From Hemileia vastatrix (Eukaryota; Basidiomycota; Pucciniomycetes; Pucciniales; Zaghouaniaceae): a DNA stretch of 64,000 bases. Positions 9,337 to 19,991 of the stretch are shown one piece after another. Under the pieces are notes generated by a model. That model saw only the letters and a program-made list of their open reading frames with translations. It searched no databases and had not been told where the DNA came from. Numbering within the stretch: position 1 is the first letter of the stretch; each line of letters opens with the position of its first letter. The position numbers and the translations under genes are program-made. The stretch lies in assembly GCA_030280995.1 (NCBI GenBank), contig JASXTE010000015.1:434001-498000 (forward strand), given 5' to 3'.

Positions 9337-10438
9337 TATGGTAAGGTTAACTCTTACAGTCGCCTTGCTGTAAGCAGAATCCGGAGGAGATGTGTGGATT
9401 TAGCTGAAAACCCCGTCCTTCCAATAAAAATAACAAAAATGGGAATTCTAAATCACTAAGCTAACCAGTCTACTTGTATCTGATTGATAAAAATAATGAA
9501 ACTCTAAAATATTTAACGCTTATTGAGATTTAAATAAAAGTGGCTGTTGAGAAAGAAATACTGATAAAAACAATTAAGGTGTACCAGTGAAAGATCTGAA
9601 AAGATTGACTTTTATGTTTTTATAATAATTTGAATTTTTATGAGACAGCAATAATCAAGTCCCAGTGATGAAGACCTTTTTAAAGATACCCTGTTTGAAG
9701 TGTGATTTAAATTGTTGAGTAGTATTTCTAAAATGTTATATATAAAATATAAAGTTATAAGGGTATTACAATTTATTTAATTTGTTGAGTAATAAAAAAT
9801 GAGACTGTGGTGGTTAAAGATTAAGATGTATGTTTTTTTATGATTGTAAGATGATGCCCAATTTCGAGTCTGAGAGACTGTTAAATATACCTAGTCACGT
9901 GCCTATATTTTCCCCTCCAGAGATCACCCAGAGTTAATCCGGAGCCCGTACGGAGTCGAAGCGGAGTCAATCCGGACTCAATTAGAACCTTTAAAACTAT
10001 AATAAAAAATATAGAAAAATTATACATAATTGAACCATTTCCCTTACATTCAAAACTAATTGTCGTAGCCTGCGCAGCTCTAATCACCCCTTGAAAATTC
10101 ATCAAAGTTAAGTAATTTCTAAAAACGTAAATATTTCTATAAATCTTTAAAATTCATTTAAAAATATAAGAAAAATAGTAAAAATTCTGGGAAAATTTCC
10201 CAAGGTTCTTGAGTGACTCGACTTAATACTTATAAACTCTTCAGACCGTAAAAATAAGTTTTCTCCATAAAATAAATTGTTTTGGCGTAGGCATTCGCTC
10301 TTGACCAATTTCTTCATATTTAAAAATCAAATAAATTAAATAAAACCCTTTTATAAAAAAAATAATAACACCAATCTTGCACACCGTAATAATTCCATTT
10401 ACGTACTTAGGTGCCATACTAAACTTTAGGCTACCACA
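9337..10438 (-). repeat. M 3' LTR
   Basis: 1102 bases, preceded on the sense strand by the polypurine tract GGAGGGAGGA. It differs from the 5' LTR at 19992-21128 by scattered substitutions and lacks short segments near 9940 that are present at about 20600-20660 (repeats of a CGGAGTC unit). Confidence 0.92.
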
Positions 10439-12940
10439 TCCTCCCTCCAATTGAGAATGTCCCCATTCTTAAACCTTTGCATAAGTGGTTGAGCAATTCC
10501 AAAAGAATTATCTTTTCTAATAAAATAATTTGATAAATTTGTTTTAGCTGGTCTTCTTTTAATTCTTTATAATAAAAACGTTGTTTCTTCTTCTCTGGCT
10601 TGATTTAACATAAAATAAAATAAATCTTGTGATGATTCCACTTCTGAGAGCAAGTTTTGAATCCCTTCAGACTCCCATTAACCAGTCTTTATACTGGTCA
10701 CAGCATTGAGAGAGTGGATCTTCCTAATGAGCCGAATACTCCTGATTCCAATCTCATAGGGCCCCCCACTGAGCCGAATTCTATGATTCCAATCTTGCCA
10801 TAAGGTCCTCCAAGCTTCACACCAAAAATGGCCTAACACTGAGGCACTAAAAAAAATCATTCCCTAAAATCCAACTACCATCCTAACTTTTGATTCCTTC
10901 ATCACAATATTCAAACTTTGCTATACAGCAAACCCATAAAATACTTTTTCCAGGCTTCCAATAATAATATTAACTTTAGAACATGTTAACGCGCCACAAA
11001 TTTCACCTAATTAACCATTATGCTTTCCTTAGCATCATCACCACCTAAAATTTTAACCTGCTAAAGCTTATCAGTACCCAATTCCAGAAATGATTGAATA
11101 ACCAGTTTAGAGTCTTAGTGGACAGTGATAAATTAAAAGATTGAATTGAGTTATCCAAACAAGATTGACATTCCAGTTTAAAGTCTTGGTGGACCAAACA
11201 TATAATCGATTGCCAGTTTATAGTCTTGGTTGACCAATGAATGTTGAGTTATTCTTCAGATATTAATTTTCCAGTTTAAAGTCATAGTGGACTAAACAAT
11301 GAATGAACTACCAGTTTAAAGTCATGGTGGACCAAACATTTGATCGTTAAGAAATCCAGTTTAAGGTCATAGTGGACCCAACAGCTTGATAATAGTCCAG
11401 TTTAGGGTCTTGGTGGACCTAACATTTGATTGATAAAAAAAATAAAAAAAATCCGTCTCCAAAAATATCCATAAAATCTTGAACATCATTGAAATTCAGT
11501 TTAAAGTCTTGAAGGACTAATAGCTCCAATATAAAATCTTTAATGACAGTCTAGAAAATTAGCCAGTTTAAAGTCTTGGAGGACTAACAGCTCCAAAATT
11601 TGTATAAAAACCTTAAGGAAAGTCTTGAACTGTAGCCAGTTTAAAGTCTTGGAGGACTAACAGATGTCATGAAGTAAAATCCCATAGGTTTTGAGTTCCC
11701 CTAGACCCTGTTTCCTGTCTAAACTAAATGAATAAAACTAAAAAGAATGAAGACTGAAAAATAAAACTATGAAATATAATAATAATTATAATTTAATTAA
11801 TTAAATTTTTTTTATTTTATTTTATTATTTTATTTTTATTTATTAATTTATTTATTTTATTTATTTATTTTATTATTTATTTTTTTTATTTTTTTATTTT
11901 TTTTTATTTTTATTTTTTTAATTTTAATTTTAATTTTGTTTTTAATTTAAAATAAAAGATTTTTGAAAAGATATTTTTGAAATAAAAGTTAAAACTTAAT
12001 TTTTAAAGAAAGATAAACAATTGTGAAAAGAAAGATAAAAAAAGTAATAATAATAAAAAATTTAAAAAGTAAAATTTGAAAAGATGCCCCCCGGCCATTT
12101 GATGAGCTGTACCCTTGACATCATACCCACATCCAAGTGCAACTTTATGTGGTTACACAATTTTGAGAAATTGAAAAGAAAAGAAAAGAAATAAAAGTTT
12201 TTAGAAGATAATTTTTATAATGATGATCACTGGGTGGGCTCCTTCCAATTTATAAAAATGATTAGAGACCACCAGTGAGCATCACCTTTACAATAATTCA
12301 TAATATATGTTAAAAAAAGAAATCACAATCTAACATAAAAAAATAACAAAAACAAAATAAAATAAAAAGAATCTTGAATCCGGCGTTGAGAGCGGTGTCT
12401 CTTGATTCGTTCCAGTTTATAGTCTTAGTGAACTTCCTATAATTAAAAGACCAAGCCATGATTCAACTAGAAACAGGGAAAATTTTGGAAACAAACATTA
12501 TGGGGTAATTGTGTATAGAGCAACCAGCCCATCAATTACTCCCACACTTGCCAATATTAAATTAAGAAGGTTCCCCTGTGAACAATTCTTCCAATAATTT
12601 TTTTTTAAAATTTTCCAACACTATCTTCACCCATATTTTAAGAATTTTAATTTTTGAAAATTTCAAAGAAGGTTTTCTTGCATTTCGTTAAGTTTCATCA
12701 CAGTTTCGTCGCCCATATGCTGTGTAACGATAGTAAAGTATTTTGATAAAAAAGAAGATAGTTTATCCTTGTTGCGGAGGTCAATAAAATTTGATAAATT
12801 TCATAGTTTATCCTCATTGTGGAGGAAGCCTTAAAAGTTTGTTAATATTATAGTTTATCCTCATTGCGGAGGGTAATAAAATTTTCGTTGATATCATAGT
12901 TTATCCTCATTGCGGAGGAATCCATGAAATTTCATAAATG
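10439..12940 (-). other. M 3' region: stem-loop array and conserved hairpins, no gene
   Basis: I see no gene. Compared with P, about 750 bases are missing next to the LTR (junction near 10490), removing nearly all of the antisense six-cysteine gene; only a trace of its tail region remains at 10490-10560. Stem-loop/TTAAACTG motifs lie near 11103, 11173, 11212, 11273, 11311, 11355, 11396, 11494, 11563, 11636, 12411, 12768, 12806, 12851 and 12897. About 11770-12000 is A/T low complexity. The near-palindrome (12127-12152), long hairpin (12225-12280) and GGGGTAATTG hairpin (12502-12542) are conserved with K and P. Confidence 0.7.
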
Positions 12941-14494
12941 TCATAGTTTATCCTCATTGCGGAGAAAGACTTCGGCACTACTGGTGCCTCTAGGAGAGAA
13001 CCGTTTCACTTGATCGGCCGCTACCCTCTTCTTCAATACTACTCCATCCAACTCTTCTAGCACATATGAACTGCCAGAAACTTGATCCTTAATTTTATAC
13101 GGTCCATTCCACCTATCTGCAAACATCTTTCCCCATTGACTCTCTAGACTTCTATTATACACCAGGACCATATCACCTGGGTTCAAAGCTTTATACGGTC
13201 CATTCCACCTATCTGCAAACATTTTTCCCCACTGACTTTCCAAACTCCTATTATACACCAATACCATATCACCTGGGTTCAAAGGTTTCCTTAATCGATG
13301 TGCCAACCGCTCATCCCAATATCTAACTGATTGATTTTGGATCTTCATCATCCGCAAATATGCCTTTTCTAAATATTCTTCTTTCTTTAATAGCTACATC
13401 ATTCTTGCACACAATAATTCATCAGTAGTTTTGACCGTGTCCCAGTCAACTCCAAGATATGATTCAGCTTCTAAATCAACCGGTAAAACTGCTTTCTGTC
13501 CAAAAACAAGTTCATAAGGTGAAAATCCGGTTGTCCTTTTGGCAGTGATTTGATCAGCAAATAATACTAAAGGTAAATAGTGCCTCCACTTTTTGGCACT
13601 TGTCCCACACATTTTAACTAAAGCATCCTTAATAACTTGATGCCCTCTTTCAACCATGCCTTCAGCTTCAGGATAATATGGGGTTGCTACCCTAACCTTT
13701 GATCTAACTTTCAATACGGCCTCTTTAAACTCTGTCCCAAATTCAGGACCTCCATCCACTGTCACCAACTTCATCACCCCATACCTATATAACTAATTAT
13801 TTAACAAAAATTCTGCCACATTTTTGGCAGTTAAATTAATAAGAGGCGCTGCCTCTACCCAACCAGATAAATCATCTCTGGACACAATTAAATATTTATA
13901 CCGTCCCTCTTTTATATGAACGGCATCTAAACTAACTCTCCAAAAGAGCGTATATTCACCTGTCACGCGTCCAGGTTCTTTTGGCCTTAAATAACTTCGT
14001 CTTTGACATTCTTCGCATGACTGAACCCACTGTTTAACAGCCATCTTCATGCCAGGCCACCAAAATCAATCAGAAATTCTTCTAAACGTTTCTCCAATGC
14101 CTCTATGCCCGAGATCTTCATGCAGTGATTTCAAAACTAATTCTTGCCCTTTCTGTTGAGTTATAACTACTTGAGGATTTGGATACCTTCTCCTCATTAA
14201 AAGTCGACCAGATAGGTAAAACGTAGATGACTTCCTCTTGATAGCCACCCATTCATCGTCTTCACAATCTTCTGGCCTCTCTAAGGTCAACAAATATTTG
14301 ACTAACAAAAAATAAAAACCAGTCTGACCCCAGACTTCATCTTGAAAATCGATTGATATAACATCAATAGGGACTTCTCTATCACCAATATCACCTGCAC
14401 ATGAATGAGCCAATAATCGTTGACCCCTAAATAAATCTTTAATCAAGCTATGTTGACATTTTTCTTCTGAACCTTTGGATCCTTTGTAAACCAT
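12941..14494 (-). pseudogene. pol: M integrase (HHCC, DDE core, C-terminal domain), broken
   Basis: It inserts the cDNA. On the minus strand, in order: zinc-binding HEDLGHRG ... SCEECQRRSY, core with SLDAVHIKEG (first Asp), VDGG (second Asp) and PEAEGMVERGHQ (Glu), then the tail LVYNRSLESQWGKMF. Single stops break it near 14050-14066, 13778-13793 and 13390. The tail contains a 32-codon tandem duplication (13101-13292) whose copies differ at silent sites. No chromodomain. A stem-loop motif lies at its 3' end (12944). Confidence 0.85.
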
Positions 14495-14506
14495 ATTCGA
14501 AAATAC

Positions 14507-16429
14507 TTATTTCTCTTTATCCACCTTTTTATTTAAATTCTCTAATTCTCCAACATATACACCATTCCTTAACTTACTACTATCCCACACTACCAATCCA
14601 TCTTCCTCTACATACACCACATCTTCTTCTACCTCCTTTCTACCGAATTTATCTACACCTTTTCCAACACCTTTATTAACATAAAAACTATTTTCCAGTT
14701 TATCCTCTTGGTGGAGGTCATCATCACCATAATCTAAACACAATAATACTGCCAGTTTAACCTCATGGGAGAGGTATGGAAAGTCTTCAGCTCCTTTAGT
14801 GCTGGCTTTGATAATAGGTATATCTTCATCGAACTCTTCTGAGTCTGAATCTTCTTCAGTTGGTGGTCTCCTTGATAAACCATCTGGCATAGTAAAAGTT
14901 TTGCCAGGCTTATGAACTAAATCAAATGAAAAATGTTGAATAAAAGCTACCCATCTCGTCATGGGTGCATTCGGTAAACTTGGGGAATTAATCATCTGGA
15001 TTAACGATTTCGCATCCACTTGCAACTCAAAATGTTGCCCCCACAAAATATGCTGAAGTTTCTTCAGTATTTTTGCCACACCACGTAATTCTAATTTTGA
15101 TTGAGAATATCTTAATTCAACCTCAGTAAATACTACAGATTCATACCTAACTGGCCTGATGTAACCAGCTTTATCCATCTGAGACAAAACCGCCCCAGCT
15201 GAAACCTGACTTGAATCAACTGCTAAATAAATTCTGCCAGCTTCTTTTCCATAATCCAACTTGTGCAGGACTAAATCCTTCCCCACAACCTCCTTCTCAC
15301 ACTCTTCATCCCACTCCAAGTCTGCATCCTTTCTCGTTAACCGTCTCAATGGAGCTTCCAATGAAGAAAAGTCCTTGATAGAAATTCTAACATATACGCA
15401 AACGCCTAAAAACCCTCTAACTTTGGTCGTATTCTTGGGTCTTGGCCAGGACTGAATTTTGTTAACTTTCTTCTTGGACATAATCCTACCCTCTCTACAT
15501 ACCACATGGCCTAATATTTCTAAGGCTGGCACACAACATGAAAATTTTGAACCTGAAATAGTTAAACCAGCCTCTTCAATTCGAAACAAGATTCTTTCTA
15601 AAGTAATTGCAAACTCCCAAATGAATTTGCGTATACCGGAATTCTCTTCCAACACCTGGTTATCATAGTCGGTTGTTGGTCCCTTAATTCCTCCATCATC
15701 TATAAAGATTCCAGCATATTGTGGAATTTTGTCTTGAAGGATCCAAGCCATCTGAGCTTGATAAACTGCAACCAAATTTGTTGCTCCTTGAGGTAATCTT
15801 GTTAATTGTAAACGTCCTAGTGGCGTATTGAATGTAGTGAGAGGCCTTGAGTCTGGATGTAACTCTCTCTCATCATATCCACCCATAATATCTCCCAAAC
15901 CATAACACACTCTCCCTGCAAATGCTTCAACAACCTCCTCAGCACTAGGCGGTATCCCAGCATCCTTTATTGTAACCCTATTTAATTCCCTAAGATCATG
16001 AACAACTCTAAGCTTGCCATTTGGTTTCTTAATACAAAATACCGGACTAGAATAACTTGACGTTGGTTGCTCATACAGTCCAGTGCGTATCCGTTCTCTG
16101 ACAACTTTAATATAGGCTTCTTTTAATGCAGCCGGAATAGGAATTGGTTTCTGCTGCCACGGTTCATGACATACCACAGGAATCTTGTAAGGCTCCCCAT
16201 AGGAATGCTTCAACACACCCCTCTCCTCTTCTACAAAAGCAATGGCCTTCTCTCGCTTGACCATCACATCCAACAACAACTTCTTCTCTTCTCCAGACAA
16301 CCAACCATCAGGTCCAAAATTAACAACACCCAGTCTCTCAAAAGTGATTCTTGACGTCTCAAAAAATTCAGGCAGATTCTTTACCAAGGGACTTTCATAA
16401 GGATCTCTTGATAACCTTGGTCTTCTCAA
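14507..16429 (-). CDS. pol: M reverse transcriptase and RNase H
   Basis: A 640-codon open frame. RT: KLRVVHDLRELN (about residue 140), YGLGDIMGGYDE with the first catalytic Asp (about 180), LTRLPQGATN, and FIDDGGIKG (about 242-250), the F-x-DD active site. RNase H follows: LAVDSSQVSAGAV, then LELRGVAKILKK and QVDAKSLIQMI, ending HKPGKTFTMPDGLSRR. Next to P it lacks about eight residues before GKDLVLHK. The C-terminal part (about 540-640) is an acidic linker in which two stem-loop motifs (14697 and 14752) are translated. Confidence 0.9.
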   Translation of the reverse strand: MRRPRLSRDPYESPLVKNLPEFFETSRITFERLGVVNFGPDGWLSGEEKKLLLDVMVKREKAIAFVEEERGVLKHSYGEPYKIPVVCHEPWQQKPIPIPAALKEAYIKVVRERIRTGLYEQPTSSYSSPVFCIKKPNGKLRVVHDLRELNRVTIKDAGIPPSAEEVVEAFAGRVCYGLGDIMGGYDERELHPDSRPLTTFNTPLGRLQLTRLPQGATNLVAVYQAQMAWILQDKIPQYAGIFIDDGGIKGPTTDYDNQVLEENSGIRKFIWEFAITLERILFRIEEAGLTISGSKFSCCVPALEILGHVVCREGRIMSKKKVNKIQSWPRPKNTTKVRGFLGVCVYVRISIKDFSSLEAPLRRLTRKDADLEWDEECEKEVVGKDLVLHKLDYGKEAGRIYLAVDSSQVSAGAVLSQMDKAGYIRPVRYESVVFTEVELRYSQSKLELRGVAKILKKLQHILWGQHFELQVDAKSLIQMINSPSLPNAPMTRWVAFIQHFSFDLVHKPGKTFTMPDGLSRRPPTEEDSDSEEFDEDIPIIKASTKGAEDFPYLSHEVKLAVLLCLDYGDDDLHQEDKLENSFYVNKGVGKGVDKFGRKEVEEDVVYVEEDGLVVWDSSKLRNGVYVGELENLNKKVDKEK

Positions 16430-16468
16430 GGGTGGATTTAATTTGGCAGGTAGCAGTTCATTAATAGG

Positions 16469-16963
16469 TCAAAATTTATTTGCTACTTTCTTATATTTGG
16501 CTGCGTCCACATATAAATAAACTTGCGGTAAAACATTTACTTTTGTTTTGCCATTAAAAATTTCATCAATTAAATCTTCTTCACCATCACAATCGGAATA
16601 AGAAAAATTAGAAAAATATTTTATTTCATTTTTAAATTTTACCCTTTTCTCCTTTCCCTCGTCTAATTTATAAACAGATTTTCCAACACCTTTGCTTCCC
16701 TTATCCAACAGTAAATCACCCGTAAATATAGTTGGCAGTTTAACCTCTTGCTGGAGAACTGGAATTAAATTTTCACAAAAATTATTTTTTTGTGTTTTAA
16801 TTATACCGAGATTTTTTATTGGATTTTGATAAGATTTTTTCAGTTCACCCTCTTGCTGGAGGTCCAAAATAGAAGGAGATACTTGCAGTTTAGCCTCTTG
16901 CTGGAGGTCCAAAATAGAAGGAGATACTTGCGGTTTAACCTCTTGCTGGAGGTCATAAAACAT
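16469..16963 (-). CDS. M pre-RT linker carrying stem-loop repeats
   Basis: An open frame of 164 codons just before RT. Residues 1-45 are three near-repeats of DLQQEVKL-type sequence, which is simply the translated stem-loop motif (16931, 16885, 16839; a fourth at 16736). The rest is Lys/Glu-rich and ends QVYLYVDAAKYKKVANKF, matching P's 24544-25296. A separating stop precedes RT (about 16466). I know no family for it; the RNA motif, not the peptide, seems to drive its conservation. Confidence 0.6.
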   Translation of the reverse strand: MFYDLQQEVKPQVSPSILDLQQEAKLQVSPSILDLQQEGELKKSYQNPIKNLGIIKTQKNNFCENLIPVLQQEVKLPTIFTGDLLLDKGSKGVGKSVYKLDEGKEKRVKFKNEIKYFSNFSYSDCDGEEDLIDEIFNGKTKVNVLPQVYLYVDAAKYKKVANKF

Positions 16964-17099
16964 ACCCTTTCAATTTTTATCCAACCTAATTTGGCCCATT
17001 TTGCCTTTTTCACTATTTTTAAATTTAATAGAAAAACAGGGTAAATCCAATAAACATATAGAAAAGTCCAAAATGTATTTGCACTCCAAAGTAATATTA

Positions 17100-17226
17100 A
17101 CAGAAAATAATTGAGAATCCACTTGAATTATCTCCAAGTGAGCTGACCTATTTCAATCCAGGATCTCATCCTGAGGAGAGATTACAAAATTAGAGTGATC
17201 AGCCCCTACTACCCCTAAAAATGAGG
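17100..17226 (-). other. Conserved structured segment between protease and RT ORFs (M copy)
   Basis: The gene-free stretch 16964-17214 includes a block conserved in P (24582-24705) and K (61145-61262). It contains small stems, CACTTG/CAAGTG and ATCTC-CCT/AGG-GAGAT, and ends at the protease stop. Conservation between two ORFs in three diverged elements suggests a cis-acting RNA for translation or splicing of pol. Confidence 0.5.
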
Positions 17227-17799
17227 GCATTCATCCCTTTCCAACAAACATAATTCACCAGAAGCCGTCCGTTTTATATGCCGCTTCTTGGTGCAAACAC
17301 AACACTGGCACAGAGTAGTAATCCCTGGCCGTTTTTCCCAACCTTCATCTCCAGGATGCGCTAACCACATATGTAACCTCTGCATATCTTCACCAGTGAT
17401 TTCCAAACTAATCCCCATGCCAGCTTGATACCCTATCCTGGCCTTAAAATCCATCAAAAAAGGACCACCAAGAACAGTTTTGACCGCTCCTCTGGCCACA
17501 TAAAAGTGAAACTTACCAACAGTTCCATCAATTCCTAACCTGACATGCTCAGCTGTGCCCATCAGCTCTGTTGCATGCCCTCCAATGCCTCTGAGGTTTC
17601 CCCCAGTTCCACTTTTAATTGGCAAGCCTATACTCGTTGCTTGCTCCAATAAAATTAAATTAATTTGAGACCCTGAATCAACCAAGGCCTTTACTTCTTT
17701 ACCATTAAGAGTTACCACCAGGTAACCCAGGGGAGTGGAAAAATGCATATCTACATCTTCCCCAAACTTTTCAACATTTTCACAAATATGTTCCACCAC
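17215..17799 (-). CDS. pol: M aspartic protease
   Basis: Processes Gag-Pol. LGYLVVTLNGKEVKALVDSG carries the catalytic DSG (codons at 17671-17679), followed by SQINLI, a flap-like GGHATELMG and VLGGPFLMDF, the usual order of a retroviral-type protease. The C-terminal third has CQCCVCTKKR, a Cys cluster also seen in K. It ends at the conserved inter-ORF segment. The start at 17799 is uncertain because the frame is preceded by a stop separating it from the linker. Confidence 0.85.
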   Translation of the reverse strand: MVEHICENVEKFGEDVDMHFSTPLGYLVVTLNGKEVKALVDSGSQINLILLEQATSIGLPIKSGTGGNLRGIGGHATELMGTAEHVRLGIDGTVGKFHFYVARGAVKTVLGGPFLMDFKARIGYQAGMGISLEITGEDMQRLHMWLAHPGDEGWEKRPGITTLCQCCVCTKKRHIKRTASGELCLLERDECPHF

Positions 17800-17822
17800 T
17801 CCAGTGGAAACCTAACACCTCG

Positions 17823-18482
17823 TCAAATTCTCTTTTGCTTTTCAGCAAGCGCCGGACTAATCGTAAATAACTCTCCCAAAGATAAGGGAATCTGCAGTTG
17901 ACTCACCCTATTCAAAACTTCATCCATTGCATTAGCTTGACCAGAAACTACTGGCCGCTCATACTGGACCTTTGATTTAACAACCTTGGCCCTGGGTACC
18001 TCTTGAGGTCCAACCAAGCCATCTTCACCCCCCATTATAACATCTTCACTTTCTATAACCCTAACTCTGTCACCAGCTTCTTGAACTAATCCTGATCCAT
18101 CGCTAGTCCTTGTTACTCCCTCCATTGGGATGGGACCTCTAAAACTTGGTCTGGGTAGAGACGCCAACAGTACATCCTCCTCAGAATCTGATTCATCCTC
18201 TGGCATAGGCTCACCATTTAAATCAAACTGGCCATAACTAGGGGGCCCTATATCAGCAATCCCCTTCTGCATTTTATATAATTCGTCCTTAGAGTAAGGG
18301 TTCAATTTGTTGGCGGCAGTTTGAGCACTAGAATTTTTGTCCTTAGAGTAAGGATTCACTTTGTTATTGGCCTTTCCAGGATTAGCCCTCAATTGGCTCT
18401 GAATGCTACTCTTTGCCTTAGTAGCAGCTGCTCTTTTAGCAGCATTAACATCGTATTTGCTGGCCATACAACTACCCTCCAC
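17823..18482 (-). CDS. M acidic linker between Gag and protease
   Basis: About 219 codons: an Ala/Lys/Asn-rich start with a repeated NPYSKD, then an acidic stretch (EDESDSEEDV) and the phrase ELYKMQKGIADIGPPSYG that is shared with K (62200-62260). No catalytic motif. Probably part of the Gag-Pol precursor; its conserved GIAD-PP core suggests a structural role. Confidence 0.55.
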   Translation of the reverse strand: MEGSCMASKYDVNAAKRAAATKAKSSIQSQLRANPGKANNKVNPYSKDKNSSAQTAANKLNPYSKDELYKMQKGIADIGPPSYGQFDLNGEPMPEDESDSEEDVLLASLPRPSFRGPIPMEGVTRTSDGSGLVQEAGDRVRVIESEDVIMGGEDGLVGPQEVPRAKVVKSKVQYERPVVSGQANAMDEVLNRVSQLQIPLSLGELFTISPALAEKQKRI

Positions 18483-18524
18483 TTGGGCAACTGTTGCCAG
18501 CTCTAAACCTCCAAAACAAGTATA

Positions 18525-19816
18525 TTATGTGGCTTTACTGACCACTTTATCTTTACCTTTGTCAGCTTTTCCACCATTACCATTACCATTTTTGCCACCC
18601 TTGGCATTAACATCTTCATCCGTCAACTCTTCAAATCTGGCTCTCCTTTCAGCCATTAAACTTCTTCTGACCAAAGCAGAAGGAGACTTTCCATCACTGG
18701 GCTTGATGAACAAACCATCAGGAAATTTATAAACTTTACCATCAAATAAAACTTGCCCAGCATCCATATCCTTATCAAGAGCAAAACAAACTGTTGCTCT
18801 GTGCCCCCTCCTATCACAATAGGAGCACACCTTTGGCTCATCATAGACACCTCTATAACTACTACCACCATTCCCACCATTTCTCCCATTGCCTGGGAAG
18901 CGGTTTCAATAATTATTGCCTTATAATTTCGACGTTCATAGCCTCTAGATTGATAAGAAGTAGACGTCGACAAAGAAGTGATTGGGGCCTTGTTAGCCTT
19001 CTGTGTCTCTTGAACAAATATTTTTAATTGTTTAGTTAAATCAGCCAGGTGATCGACCATCTTATTATCCACATTACCCTCAACTTTTGCAGCTGGTAGT
19101 CCCATTTGAGCCTTCTTTTACTCCTGAGCTTTGACCATGATATCATTATTCTCAGCCAAAACTTCACTAACCTTGCTAACATATTGAGTGCATGACTCTT
19201 GATATTTGTCCAATGCTAACAACTTGAGATGGGCCTGAATGTTCTCTTTGATAACCTCCAGAGCTGGCATTTTCTGCTCACCATTTGGCAGTTCCTTCAT
19301 CAAATCTTTTCTTGAAAGATCCTTCAAGATGTCCATTCAATTATCCCTACTGCATGCTGACCAAAACAAATCTCTTGCCTGGTTCTCATGCACTAACTTG
19401 TCCACCAGTATGAGATATTCCACCACTTCATCAAACTGAACACAGAGCTTTTTGAAGTCATCCATAGAAGAAACTCCACCTTTTGCTTGCCAGTCTCCAA
19501 CAATTTTATTGAGGTCCATCATAGTAAACCTAACACCCCATCTATCAACCATAGCTTTAGAAAGCTTAACCCAATCCTTGTCCTTAAATGCCTGCATAGC
19601 AATAACCTCTTTTTCCACCTCCCTATCAGCAATAAAAAATCTAACTTGCTTCACCATATCCAAATGAGAAGCACCATCAACAGCAGCAGCAGCTTCATAC
19701 CTGCTAATGAACCATTTAACCTCCTCCCCATCAAACTTTGGGCCATCCCAAGAAACATTCCTAACAGAGGGAGTAAGAGTTTGAGGAGATCCAGAAACAA
19801 CAGCAGAAGAAGACAT
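18525..19816 (-). pseudogene. gag: M gag: capsid and nucleocapsid, frameshifted
   Basis: Starts at the Met 19816 (MSSSAVVSG), which matches P's start. Capsid-like motifs VSWDGPKFDGEEVKWFISRY and DMVKQVRFFIADREVEKEVI follow. Stops or shifts occur near 19337, 19110 and 18900. The nucleocapsid has an intact CCHC knuckle CSYCDRRGHRATVC (about 18800-18830). It packages the genomic RNA in the virus-like particle. About 430 codons in all, in line with the family. Confidence 0.8.
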
Positions 19817-19991
19817 CCCAATAAGTAATGAAAAGCGTTAACAATCGATAAAATAACAAGCCTCTTGCAGGCCAATAACAAAAATCCAATTAGAGTTCCA
19901 GAAAATAAGCCTCTTGCAGGCTAAGAACGTTCTTGATCCAGTAAGTCTTTAAAGAAAGCTAGAGAAGTCGAACCCCACGTTGGGCGCCAAC
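19817..19991 (-). promoter_or_regulatory. M leader: primer-binding site and two AGCCTGCAAGAGGCT-type repeats
   Basis: Next to the LTR the sense strand reads TTGGCGCCCAACGTGGGG, a tRNA-3'-end type primer site. Further on, two copies of a repeat with arms AGCC and GGCT lie at 19859-19873 and 19908-19922; P has the same pair at 23214-23229 and 23263-23278. Confidence 0.7.

Noticed and set aside
15261..15668. Plus-strand ORFs opposite M's RT (and the matching minus-strand ones opposite P at 26096-26571)
   Set aside because: They are shadows of the RT frame; the same shadow appears wherever RT is conserved, with no motif of its own.
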